The notes beneath the pieces were generated by a model. It was not told the DNA's origin and did not search any database. It was given only the letters and a program-made list of their open reading frames with translations. Positions 1 through 11,234 of a stretch of 64,000 nt of DNA are shown in pieces (position 1 is the first letter of the stretch; each line of letters begins with the position of its first letter). The DNA lies in NCBI GenBank assembly GCA_020726505.1, contig JAHLEZ010000008.1:1054001-1118000 (forward strand), written 5' to 3'. This stretch comes from Leptodontidium sp. MPI-SDFR-AT-0119 (taxonomy: Eukaryota; Ascomycota; Leotiomycetes; Helotiales; Leptodontidiaceae). The position numbers were made by a program, and so were the translations under genes.

Positions 1-259
1 TATACGGTACGGGGATATACTGAGATACTGGCAAAATATGGCACTAAGCCTAAAATGGACTACTAACTCTCCAAATAACACAGTACCTTCGCGATTCCAA
101 AGCATATAAAAGAGCTATAAAAGAGAGCTTGATAAAAACAGAGATATTAGGACGTTGCGACACTCAGTCGTGTAAAAACAGAAGATCCAGGCACTCCAAA
201 AACCTCAAAAACACCGCAAAAACAAGGGAAATATAACATCCAGGGCATCCAAACTCAAC

Positions 260-2836
260 CTAATCAATCTCCACAACCTTATGGCCGCTCGGCTTCAGCC
301 AATATTTCAGACATTCGTGCGCTTCCACTAATACTATCCCCATACGATTTCGTCAGTCTGTAATAGTAACTTTGGTGGCAGAAAAGAGGCGTTCGCATTC
401 AGATGACATAGCAGGAATCGAAAGCATGTCGAGAGCCATTCGGTGTAGTTTAGGGTAAGTAGCCGCCATTTCAAGCCACCACTTGCGAGGGTCGTGTTTC
501 TCACACTCTAGAATTGGTGGAGTAGAGAGGTAGAGCGAATATTCGTCGAGTGTAGTCTTAGCCTTTTGCTTGCGCTGGAGGTGAGCGACGTAGGTGTTTT
601 TAGACGGCTTGTCAGCCTAAGGTTTTATAGAGGAGGAGGGAGATTCGCAGATAGAAGGCAGATCCTGTTTCTAAGTTAGCAGTCATTCTTAGTAGAAGAA
701 AGGAAATCGGGACTGAAGAGAACCTTATAAGAGTACTCCCAAAGGCGCTGAACCTTAACCTTCCAAGTATCGAGCCATTCAGGGTGTGCCACCTTCCATT
801 GATCCTCGAAATATTGCCACTTTTTAGAGGGATCTAGTACGACAGCTGCAACGTAGGCTAGAGATTTATCTGTCAAGGCGTAGTAGTCGTTGAGTTTAGA
901 CCAGCCAGAGTTAATGCAAGGTGAAAGAAATCGGTCCTCAGAATAGCTGTCTTTGCCGGTCTCGAAGTGATCCAAAACGAACTCCATGGCAGGGAGAACA
1001 CGATCTAAAGTTGCGCTGTGGCCCTCTGTAAAAAGGATAGCGTCGTACATGGCCTGGAGAAAGAATCTAATCTTGTGCAGCTCTTAGAAGTCTTCTGGGG
1101 TCAAACGATCAAGAGGTTCGATAGCATCCGGATGCCGGGAGTAGAGCTTTTGTAGGGCTTTTTGAACGTCTGGATCATCCAGGACACTCACCAGTTTATA
1201 CATAGAAGTCCACCTTGTGCCGTTATCCCTTAGAAGCTTCTTCCCACCCATATTGACCCAATAGCCATTCTTTAGGGTACTCCGACTAAACCTAACCGCA
1301 TAGTTGTGAGCTTTGCCAATAGCCCCTTTTTTCCGCCACAAGGCAAATTCGAGTTCGGTGAGGGCGTCAGAGGAGGAGTAGTCGTTATTATGCTCTGCGA
1401 GAGCGTCGCCTTGTGTTTTAAATAGAAAAGCATCGCCGACGAGGTTGAGTATATGGCCATGGCAACGTAATCGGTGCTCTTCAGGGTCGTAATCGATTCG
1501 CAGTTGATCAAATAGTCCTATAAAGAGAGAGAGAGAAGTCAGTGAGGGTGAGAAGTCAAGAAATTAGATATAGCCAGGATGCGAAGTGCTGCGGGATCTA
1601 GCCGTATTAAGCAGGCGGTGTGGTTTTGCCACCAATCAGAACAAAGAAAAAGAGCCTCAGCTTACTAATCGAGATCCCTCGCAGCATCGCATCGTTAACT
1701 CTGGCATTGTCCATTACCCAATAACCTATCTTTTCTCCTATCCCCCACTCTATTATTACCTCCATCGAATGCTTCGCAAGATTATCTTGATCGTGGCTCC
1801 CCTAAATCTCTCTGACAGCCAAAGGAAACACCTCCAGGTCGCCATATTCGTCGATAAAATGAGAAATCCAGACCATAATAGGAAGCCCGTTAGTAGAAAC
1901 AGCCATATCGCAAGAGATGTGAATAAGGGACCGAGCCTTCGCAATAGCAGATATCTTCTTTGCTCTCTCTTCAACGAAGTGACGAATAATCCAAGTCTTG
2001 ATTGTGTTACCACTAGAGGGAAGCCAGGCGCCGATATCCCTATTAATATAGGCCATCACAGCTCGGAATTCTTCGCTCTCGACGGTAGAGAGAGGAATAG
2101 AATCAGAGGTAAACCAGCGGACTATTAACAGCTCAAGGACGTGTGGATCAGTTATATACTCAGCTTTAACCTCATCCTCCTTTAATCGACGTCTCTTGTA
2201 ACCTCCAGACCTAGCAACAGCGTCCATAGCACTCTCAATGGCTCCCCGAGTACGCTTCTTTCTCTCCTGGCGTGGTGAGTCCTTCTCGATATGGTGATTT
2301 CTTTTGAGGTGAGAGCTGATGATTCTGGTGCCTCCAGACTCGCGATATCGACGACTACAGTAGGCACAGCGCCATTCGACACTGTTTTGAGTGTTCCGAT
2401 AGATGTGCTGTGGATTTTCGTTTGGCATATAGTCCCATACAAAAGAGGTACGATGGCGCAACAGAGACTCGTCCTTAAGGTGGTTCTGGTCCAAATTCTC
2501 GTCCTTAGGAGCCTGGGGTTCATTTGGAGGGTCTGCAGGTAGGGCATCTTGCTGTTTATTGCTCTCGATACTCATGATAGTACCAATGGGGTCTTGGGAG
2601 AAAGAATCCTCTACCTGAGAGATATCTGGCGATAGGAGCTTGCTTTGGCTGAATTGACCTCCAGGAACATATTAACCTTCGTCTTTTTCTGTCAGATCAA
2701 TGATTTCTTGCAACATCTCGACGATTTCAGGAATAGGCTCCTCCCACTTCTCCTCTATATCAGGGGCACACTCAGAAGACGATTCAGAAGGCACATCAGA
2801 GAGAATTGACGAATTAGAGCTTTAGGACGACGACAT
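260..2836 (-). pseudogene. Decayed hAT-family transposase with BED zinc finger
   Basis: Broken transposase of a cut-and-paste hAT DNA transposon. On the minus strand the frame starts at ATG 2836. A BED-type zinc finger (CAYC followed by HLKRNHH) lies near 2400-2290, then the RNase H-like core, and finally the hAT C-terminal dimerisation segment (SSECERLFSATK) near 430-360. The natural end is TAG 260-262. One intron is still recognisable: GTAAGC at 1665 to TATAG at 1518, and removing it joins the two core segments in frame. In-frame stops occur at 2822-2824, 2672-2674, 1802-1804, 1084-1086, 617-619 and 353-355, plus a frameshift near 680. Several stops (TAA or TAG) are explained by CAA or CAG losing C at CpA; the one at 353-355 fits CGA to TGA. 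It encodes no functional enzyme now. Family assignment is firm; the terminal inverted repeats were not resolved. Confidence 0.88.
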
Positions 2837-2974
2837 GGCGACAGTGAGGTAGCTTGAGAGGTGATAAATCAGAGGGCGACAGCTAAGTGCTTGAAGATAT
2901 GGCTAGAGAGATGGCTGAAGGTATAGCTGATCCAATGCGAGGAATATAGGCGGTTTATATGGCTCTGAAGGTAG

Positions 2975-3560
2975 GTATGCCCTCATTTGCATATTCGGTA
3001 TCCGGGCATTAGAATGTCCTGCTTTTTGGGTGAGAAACTGACCAATTTCCACATCCAAGATCCTCAAACCTACCTACGAAACACCGATTACGAGTCTGCG
3101 AATATCCTCATTTCTTTCCAATCATCCGGGCATTAAAATCGACTGATTATCCCTCCCAAATATCGAGATTTCCAAGCCCAGGGCACACACATCAGGGGTT
3201 AGGACAGGTCTAGAAGAGTCGAAGGATAAAGCTGATGTATATCCTCATACCCGGAACGATCCAAGCATGCTCTAGGCACTGAAATTCATTGATTTCTTAG
3301 CCAAAAACAGGCAATGCAATGTCCAAATCACATATCTAGGGGCAGGTGGATGTCAAAAGGCATGGGATAGACGTATATCTTCATTTCCACATCCTCTCGA
3401 TATGTGCCCAGGCATTCAATATCACACGGAATACCACCGGAAACAAGGCATATCTGATGCCCAGGATACATATGGCAGGGCCAGGCACATGAGGGAATCC
3501 AAGGGAATCGCTGGGCTGCATCCGAATAGTCAGTTCCACGGCTCTAGCCTCTTTTGAAGG
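2975..3560. repeat. Degenerate ~130 bp tandem repeats beside the hAT relic
   Basis: A motif of the form cctcattt...ccgggcatt recurs at 2981, 3106, 3243 and 3379, a spacing of about 125-137 bp, with further matching bits such as gcccagg. Copies are strongly diverged. The position next to the transposase start suggests subterminal repeats of the hAT element, but this is inferred. No coding potential is visible. Confidence 0.45.
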
Positions 3561-3564
3561 TTCA

Positions 3565-3911
3565 ATGGCCTCGTAACCTCTAACAAAATTAGTTAGAGAG
3601 CAAGGAGATCTTTATTAAGGGCGAGTAGGCGTCAGGTAAGCTCCCAACCACCTCCCAGCCCCCTGTATTTACAGGGCTTCAGCCTCATTCTACCCCTCTA
3701 ACTACCCCTCCAACTACCCCGCCAACCTTAAGCTAGTACGCTAGTATACTACCAATATATTGGAATATCAGAATCTTCAGGCTAATATCACTACGTATTT
3801 CTAGGACCGGTCCCATATCACTCCGTATTTTTCAGCATGGTCCCATATCACTGAAGTGGGGAATATCGATTATACTGCATATACTACTGCGAACACTGCA
3901 TATTTCTAACA
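3565..3911 (-). repeat. Probable 3' LTR of the copia element
   Basis: On the minus strand a G-rich polypurine-like run (GGGGGCA) is followed directly by TGTTAGAAATATG beginning at 3911, the expected arrangement of polypurine tract then 3' LTR. The same 13 bases open the 5' LTR at 9147. The distal boundary is uncertain; an inverted pair (cctctaac and gttagag) lies at 3577-3599. Beyond the first 13 bases I could not align it to the 5' LTR. Confidence 0.45.
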
Positions 3912-4258
3912 TGCCCCCTACTCTGAAGCTCCATATTGAATTCTAAATACAGTATTTTGAGCTCTCCAATTAAGCTCGTATCCCTGACGTTGAGGCTCGT
4001 ATTCTGACGTTGAGGCTCGTATTCGGGTTTCCTGGGCCTCATTAACTCCTGTAATATGGCTTTCCCAGCCCATATGGCGCGTACATCTCCCTCTTGGAGG
4101 AAGTTCAGCTACCCCGCAGCCTTCCTGCTTGCGTTACAGTACAAGAGTACCCCAATTGACTATCTTCAAGTCTTCCATGTGTCTGCATTCCCTTATAGCC
4201 TCCATATGTGTCCATTCCGGCCTCTATTCTGGCCTCCATTCCGGTGTAGCCTCCACTC
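3912..4258. other. Non-coding 3' region of the copia element
   Basis: Sequence between the end of the pol frame (4259) and the polypurine tract. It contains a short direct repeat (ctgacgttgaggctcgtatt, starting near 3982 and again near 4001) and no credible gene. Small open frames on both strands at 4056-4330 overlap each other and match no family. Confidence 0.5.
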
Positions 4259-7200
4259 CTAGCTCTTCGATGGTAGCCCCATATAACCCTTGTATCTCTC
4301 AAAAGCAGGGCCTAGCAACGCCTTGGTAAGAGCGTCTGCTATATTGTCATTCCCTGGTATATGCTGTACAGTCATTTTTCCAGCTAAAACCATGTCATCG
4401 CGAATGTAGAAGTGGCGGATGTCGATATGCTTGGATTTTGGTGTAAATTTGCGCTCCTTGGTGAGGGCTTCGGCACCTATATTATCGAGGTAAAGAGTCG
4501 GAGGCTTTGTAGGGGTGATTCCTAGGTCTTTCCATAACTTTAGCATCTATGCTACTTCCCTTGATCCGTCGCTAGCAGCCATTATCTCTGAATGCTCGCT
4601 GCTTAGAGCTGTCGACTTCTGAACGTTGGCAGACCAGCTGGTGACTGCGTTATTGGCCTTGATTAGCCATGCCTGAAGTGACTTCCTGTCACCTTCGGTT
4701 CCCCATGTAGCGTCTGTAAAGCAGTCGAATTGGCCGAAATCAGTCGTATTTCCTCCGCCATAGGTAATTCCGTCGTTGAGCGTCGCGTTGAGGTATCGTA
4801 AGAGAGGCTTTGTATGCTGTAGGTGCGTTTCCGTAGGCTTTGCCATATGCCGTGCTAGCTGGACGACGATATATGCGATGTCTGGTCTCGTCCAATTTGA
4901 GAGGTATATAACAGAGCCTGTAATCTGCTGGTAAAGTGAGGTCTCTTCAACACTCAGCTGAGCTACGTCATCTCCATTCCGTAGTACTGTGCCTGCAGTT
5001 GCCGGTAAGCTGACTCCATTCGCATTGGCCATACCAAACCTTTCCAGTACTCTCGACGTGTAAAGTGACAGGTGTATTCTGAGCGTTCTTGCTGACCGAT
5101 TTCGTTCAATTTGGAGTCCTGTAAACATAGTCGCGGCTCTTAGGTCTTTGCCTTTCCATGTCTTCAAAATTAGGCCCTTGAGGTAATTGACGTGTTGTTT
5201 CGGCCCTATAATTAGCATATCATCAACAAAGACGAGTACGTACGACTTTTCAGTTTTGCCCTGATAAATGAAGAGGTTTGGATCCGCATCTGACTGTGTG
5301 AGACCAAACGTAGTCTCCATGGCCGTCTTCACTATTAGCCACCACTCCCTAGGTGCTTGTTTTAAGCCGTAAAGGCTCCGCAGAAGCTTTAGGTACGCGT
5401 TTCCTCTTCCTTTTAGCTCTGGGTGTATTGTTTCGACGAAAAACTGTGGTATCTCCATATATATTTCCTCCTTCAACTTCGGGTTCAAGAACGCGGTATC
5501 GATATCGACGTGGTCAGCTTCGTAGTCGCGATGAGCCGCCAAAGCTAGCAGTACTCTGAGTGTTGTTGGCCGTAGTACGCTAGCATACGTGTCGAAGTAG
5601 TCGCTGCCATGCTGTTGCTCAAAACCTCTGGCTGTAATACGAGCTTTCCTACGCGCGAGGGACCCATTTGAGTGTAGCTTGTTGCGCAGTACTAGCTTTG
5701 AGGTAATCAGTTTCTTTCCCATTGGTGGCTCTCCATACCGTATTTCATATGTCCCAGTAGAGCGCAACGCGCTGTATTCTTCCTTGATTGCGCGCATCCA
5801 TTCAGCTTTATTTTCCTGTAGAGCTTGCTCTAGCGTGACTGAGTCTTGAATTAGTGTAGTCGCGCCTTCAGCTCCTAGAGCTGTAATTGACTCTCCATAT
5901 ACGCGTCTTGGCTTCAGTTGTCGTCCATACCTAGACTCTGTAGGCTTAGAAGAGAGGTTAGCTAGTCGCTGATCAGACGACTGCGTAGTACTACTTCTTT
6001 GCCTTCGCGCATCAACATCACGTGCTGGCCTCTCCACTAGAGGTCTTTGAATTGGTGTCCCTGTAGAGCCTGTTTCAGCGTCTAGCCTCCCCACTGGAGG
6101 TCTTGCAGAGCCTATTTCAGCGTCTGGCCTCCCTAGAGGTCTTCTTGCAGAGCCTATTTCAGCGTCTGGCCTTCCCTGTAAAGGTCTTCTTGCAGAGCCT
6201 GTTTCAGCGTCTGGCCTCCCTAGAGGTCTTACTACAGAGCCTGTTTCAGCGTCTGGCCTCCCCACTGGAGGTCTTCTTACAGAGCCTGTTTCAGCGTCTG
6301 GCCTTCCCTGTAAAGGTCTTCTTGCAGAGCCTGTTTCAGCGTCTGGCCTCCCTAGAGGTCTTCCTGCAGAGCCTGTTTCAGCGTCTGGCCTTCCCTGTAA
6401 AGGTCTTCTTGCAGAGCCTATTTCAGCGTCTGGCCTCCCTAGAGGTCTTACTACAGAGCCTGTTTCAGCGTCTGGCCTCCCCACTGGAGGTCTTCTTACA
6501 GCTCCATTAGCTGGCCTTCCAACCTTTGGAGGTCTTGCCACTGTCTCTGCTTTGCCTGTAACTAGCCATGTAGTGTATTCGTCAAATTTGACGTCAGCAG
6601 ATATCAACTCCTGTTGATTTTCCATATTCAGTAGCCTGTATGTGTGTGAGCTAGTCATCCCTACTAGAATGTACTTCCCTGGCTGTATCCTTGGCTCTAG
6701 CTTCCTAGGGAACGTTGCCTTTGGCCTCAATGGCCATGCTCTTGCTCCAAATACTCTGTAATGCGACAAGCTAGCTGGTGCACCTTCCCATGCCTCCAGC
6801 GGCGTTAGCCCTTCTACCCCTTGATATGGCAGTGCCTTTGTCGGTCTCCTGTTTTTGAGCCTAGCTGCGTGCTCTACGGCATAGCACCAGAGACTATCTG
6901 ACTGTTTGGCGTCGTACAGCATAGACCGGACGATCTTAGATAATTGGTATATCCAATGCTCTGATACCCCATTGAGCGACTGTTTGTACGGTGGCGATGG
7001 CTCTGACTGTATACCGAGCTCCTGTAGCCAGCGCATAAAGGCATTTCCAAACTCTCCTTTGCCATTGTCAGTCCGCCAGTACACGACTACCTGTCCCTTC
7101 TGAAGCTCTAGTTGAGTCTTCAACAGCTTGATTTCCGGCTGTATTACAGCAGCTGTTTTGTCCTTAAGTAGCCGTACCCAGCATACTCGTGTTGCGTCGT

Positions 7201-8857
7201 CTACGACGACTAGGTAGTACCTGTACCCCCTAATTGACTGGCACTGGATTCCTGAAATATCGGCGTGTAGCCGGCGCAGTGGCGTATTGGCTCTGGTGTC
7301 CGTCTTTTTGGTGAAATGCTCCTTCATTCTACCGGCCAGGCATGATTCGCAGCTCTTTTCCCCCTTATGGATCATCCGCTTTCCTAGCTTTATCCCGTAC
7401 CCGGATGCTGCCTCCAATTTGACCATTTCCTGGTAGTTTATATGGCCAAGCCGTCTGTGTATCAGGTCCGGCATCGTTTCCTGATTTTGGTCGTCATATG
7501 AGCTCTCCATGGTGTGTGTTTCCGGCACCAGTAATTCCGACGTATTTGCTTCCGTATTTGAGTCCAAGACGTACAGACCACTGGTTTTCGTCGCAGAGAG
7601 CACCAAATTATTGTCCTTGTAACACTTTGCCCCTGTGTTGTTGAATATAGTGCTGATTCCGTCCTCTGCAAGTGCACTAATCGACAGTAGCCTAGTACTT
7701 CCAAAGTCAGGCACATACCAGACGTTGTGCAATATCATGCCATTGATTTGCACGTCTCTATAGCCTTCCGCAGATGAATATTGGTTGTTGGCTGTCTTCA
7801 CTTGCTTGTCCCTCCAGCGTTTGAGGCTTGTAAAGTCGGCATACACACCAGAGAAGTGTTTAGTCGCTCCGGAGTCTAGTTTCCATTGATTTGCGGCCGT
7901 AATACTGGTGTAGGCCTGTTGCACTTCTTCCGTAAGGTATGTACGGTCCGTAAAGCAAGGTTTGAAGGTCTCTGATTGATCTGCGGCTACGTTGGCTGTC
8001 TCTTTGCCTCTGCACTCGTTCTTCTAATGGCCAAACTTCCTGCACTTCGCGCATTGGTTCCTGTCCAATTTTGCGGTCTTTTGCACCCTTCCTGATGCGT
8101 CCCTGTGGTCCCCGGTTGCTTTTCCACCTCTCCAACCTCCTCTACCCCTGGCTCTACCTCTGTAGCCTCCATGGCCTCTGCCCCTGCCTCTGCCCCTATT
8201 CGCCACCCAATTGGCTTCCATTGCAGTTGGTTCTGCAGTCGGCACTACCTTCAGCTCGTCCTTCCATTGCAATTGGTACTCAATCAGCTGATGGAGCACT
8301 GCTTCCAAGTCTCCAGGGTTGTTTTGCAGTGCGCTGCGCACTATTTTCCAGTCTCCTAGCCTTGGCAGTGATGCGATTAGCTTTGCCTTGATATCGGCAT
8401 CGGTGAATGGATGAGTGTCGCCAGAGAGCCTGAGCCTATATTTCCGCAGACGAGAGACGTAGTCGTTGGCACTCTCGATGGACGGATTGTACACCTCTTT
8501 GCCTAGCTCCTCCTTGATATTGGCGATATGTTGAGCTCCAGACGAGTGGGCAGTCCCTGCGGCTTGAAGTGCGTCCCACAGCACCTTCATGTCTCCGGCG
8601 TTTATGAGATCTTGGTACTTCTCAAACATGACTGTAGAGAGACTAGAAACGACGATTTTCCGAGCCTCCTTTTGCTCCTTTCTCCAGGCTAGTTGGAGAG
8701 ACGCTGATGCCGGTAACGCCGGAGGGTTAGTTACCCATTCTGAGATTCCGGCGGCAGCGAGCTCTTTGGAAGTCTCCAATTTCCACTCGTAGAAGTTGTC
8801 GTAGACTAGCTTCGACGATTCAGCCGACGATTCCGATGATTTTGATACGACAGGCAT
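4259..8857 (-). mobile_element. Ty1/copia retrotransposon gag-pol, one frame with two amber codons
   Basis: Copia-type polyprotein reading continuously on the minus strand from ATG 8857 to TAG 4259-4261 (1,533 codons) except for TAG at 8024-8026 and 4547-4549. Order: Gag capsid region (8857-8070), CCHC zinc knuckle CAKC...H...C (~8061-8010), aspartic protease DSGAT (~7870), GAG pre-integrase zinc HHCC (~7450-7330), integrase with catalytic Asp (LHADISG), Asp (RTDNGKG) and Glu (GVSEH), a repetitive linker (6510-6080), reverse transcriptase with VFVDDML (~5225), and RNase H with DATWG (~4700) and LYLDN (~4480). This order (integrase before RT) defines Copia. Both ambers stand where family proteins usually carry Trp, and both read CTA on the plus strand (CCA to CTA). 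The body is otherwise open, so it is young or only lightly mutated. Gag-Pol would need readthrough or repair to be made. Confidence 0.93.
6080..6510 (-). repeat. Tandem GRPDAETGS-type repeats in copia linker
   Basis: Ten successive copies of a 14-15 residue unit beginning GRPDAETGS or GRPDAEIGS, ending ARRPLQ, VVRPL, VRRPPV or similar, lie between integrase and reverse transcriptase. Variants alternate in blocks (longer units ending PLQ next to shorter ones ending PL), suggesting expansion by higher-order duplication. The opposite strand is also open across the array because unit lengths are multiples of three. Confidence 0.9.
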
Positions 8858-9147
8858 AGTAGAGAGCTGTAAGGTCGACAGTTGACTTGATGGACGTATT
8901 GCAGAGGCTTGATTTGATTCGCAGATGAGGTATATGACGTATGACGTGTGTTGAATCGATTACAGCTAGTATTGATTGATTCTGAGCAGTATTGAGGTTG
9001 GTTTCCAAACAATTAGAATTGCTACCATGATAGAAAAGCATGTAGAATTCTATCTGAGAGAGCGTACAGAGTAATAGGGGAAATAGGGGCAGCGTGATCA
9101 TATGTACGTAGGTACTGAGATCTACGCTACAGCCCATATTTCTAACA
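8858..9147 (-). repeat. Copia 5' leader and candidate 5' LTR with primer-binding site
   Basis: Reading the minus strand, TGTTAGAAATATG starts at 9147, giving a candidate LTR that may end near 9045 (TTCTACA). TATCATGGTAGC near 9035-9024 resembles the initiator-tRNA primer-binding sites of copia elements. The rest is untranslated leader to the Gag start at 8857. The LTR length implied here (about 100 bp) is much shorter than the 3' candidate, so boundaries are tentative. Confidence 0.45.
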
Positions 9148-9756
9148 GGTGCGGCTGAAAAAATCCCCGTCACGAGCATGCTGTCAAGGATTAATGGTTG
9201 CCTTCGTGTCTATCAAGACAGGAACATTGTTCTTGTTGGTCATGGGGTTCCAGGCGATATGGCCGTTTTGAAAGATCTTGGGTTTGATTTCCAAGAAAAC
9301 CGAGTCGTTGCAAGGTTGGACACATACCTTCTTGCACGAGACTTGCAAATGGGACACTTATCTTTGGAGAATCTTTTAATAAAGCTGAATTGTCCATGCA
9401 ATTTGAAGTTTCACAACGCCGGCAACGACGCAAACTGTGCGCTTCGAGCATTGCTATTACTCGGCGTTAAGGCTATTGAGGCGCTGGAAGGCATCGAGGC
9501 TACTAGTTTGGGGGCGAAAGCAAGTAGCCGCGGGACGTCGAACAGAGCCGACTTACTGTGGTGGGTCGCGATGGAAGAGTTGCTGTCACGGAAAATGAAG
9601 TGGTGTATACAACGGAAAGCTGCGAGGATACGGACGCCTGAAGAGCAAGTTGAGCCTCGAGCAAAACGGCAACAGCACCGGGAATTATATGAGCGAACAT
9701 TATCTTATACGTACGGTATAATACCTGAAAATGTTTCAGAGGCTGAGACTACCTAA
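9148..9756 (+). pseudogene. Gfd2/YDR514C-like RNase H-fold protein, 5'-truncated at copia boundary
   Basis: The frame contains LVGHGVPGDMAVLKDLGF, LDTYLLARDL, SLENLLIKL and FHNAGNDANCALRALL, the core of the Gfd2/YDR514C-like C-terminal domain, a DEDD exonuclease-like RNase H fold. The HNAGNDA stretch carries the conserved distal His and Asp. The first ATG is 9178, but the frame is open upstream to the LTR edge at 9148, so the N-terminal part of the domain is missing. I could not find it on the other side of the element. A C-terminal basic tail follows and the gene ends at TAA 9756. Family members are usually over 300 residues; about 200 remain. Truncation by retrotransposon insertion or by a later deletion is inferred; residual activity is unlikely. 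Confidence 0.75.
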
Positions 9757-11230
9757 TTCTAGTTTAGATATTTCGTAATTGATAATGCTCTTAATCCCAT
9801 TGTGTCGCCGTTTGAAGGACTCTTATGTGCCAATGATACATGTCGAGTTCCACCCTCGGTGCCGATTCGGTCTGCCTGATCGTAATAAAGCAGAGCTTTG
9901 GACGATCAAGGAACCCTTCTCAAAACTATTCCCAGAATTCTCCGCCTCGTGGCGCCTAGGAGATTAACAGAAGATGCGCCCACCTCACTTATGGAGAGGT
10001 TATAAAAGTTGTAATGGCGAGCGGGGAAAGGGCTAGAAGAGTATTTCTTATGTATACCAAATGCGGACTTCGGACTTCGATGTTTTATTACTTATCACAA
10101 CACTAGGTTAAGAAGCAAATAAAGTTAAGCACGCGTGCTATTGTACGTGATGAACTTTACATACCTACCTATAAAGAGTATATCACGTGGGAATACTACC
10201 AGACCTTCTTGGCCTGGCACCTGTCTCGCTTAATTCTAGTTTGCAAATCTAGCTCAAGGTATGGCCCCTCAATTGCTTAGTGTCCCCAGAGAAACAAGGC
10301 TGTGGAAAAGAGTTTGAGATACATATATGAATTGATGCTTATTAGTGAATATACAAAGATCAGCAATAGGTCTGTTTGCGCCATCGGATGTGATATCTCG
10401 ATTTGAACAAGACCGTCTTAAGTGTTATTATCGTCTAAAAATTACATTGATAAGTGTCGTAGAAATAAAGGAAGCCAGTAACAATATTCACTGATTATAT
10501 TCTTTCTTGTGGAATCTTTCTTTCTGTTCTGAAGTCCAGGTCGTTCTGATCCCCAGACTTCGAAGTGATGAGAAGAACATATCCTGTCCAACTGACATGG
10601 GCTGGTGGACCATTGAGAGTTGGTAGCTGTCAGTACAACATCGCAAAAGCTAAAGAGAATATTCCCTTATAATTATAGTCCTAGCCGCAACGCTGGTCCT
10701 TGCAGCCTCACAATGATACTAGGAATGAGCACTGCATCACAATGGATTGCGGGTTAGAAGTAAATGACTGCAGAAGTGTAAAAAGCCAGATGGAGTCAAT
10801 GCTGAGTTGGGTCTGGAGTACTAGAAGGACAAGGGCGGGAAGGTGCGTCTGCATACCATCTTTCATTGACAATCCTTCTCTGTTCGAGCTGAACCAACTG
10901 TCAATAGAGTCAAGTCGGCCGAGAATGGCGGTTGTTCCTTTGTGGCCAGTAAACTTTTGATGTTCACTCAGTTGGGAGGCAAGTTAGAGTGGGCAGAGTG
11001 AGTAGAGTGGGCTGGGGCCACATCCTTAAGACCCCCAGGAAGCCTAACACGCCCTCAAAGCCTCTCCGTCCGCAAACAAAATCCTGGGGACTGTATCAAA
11101 CATTGGAAGCCAGTATCGACAAGTGAATGCAGTCTTTTTGGAGTCCTCCCAGACTCATCAACTGCCCAGTCTCCTTGCCAAGGAACTTCCGATGCTCATC
11201 CGACCGAGCTATTCCTCCATACCCATACCC
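9757..11230. other. Intergenic sequence, no gene seen
   Basis: Mixed-composition sequence with only short unsupported open frames (9779-9967, 10700-10960). No splice-consistent gene or RNA gene was recognised. Confidence 0.6.
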
Positions 11231-11234
11231 AGGC

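Noticed and set aside
4056..4329. Overlapping short ORFs on both strands downstream of the copia frame
   Set aside because: They shadow each other, have no family resemblance and lie in the element's non-coding 3' region.
6103..6510. 135-codon plus-strand ORF of LQSLFQRLA repeats
   Set aside because: It is the antisense of the in-frame tandem repeat of the copia linker; open only because units are multiples of three.
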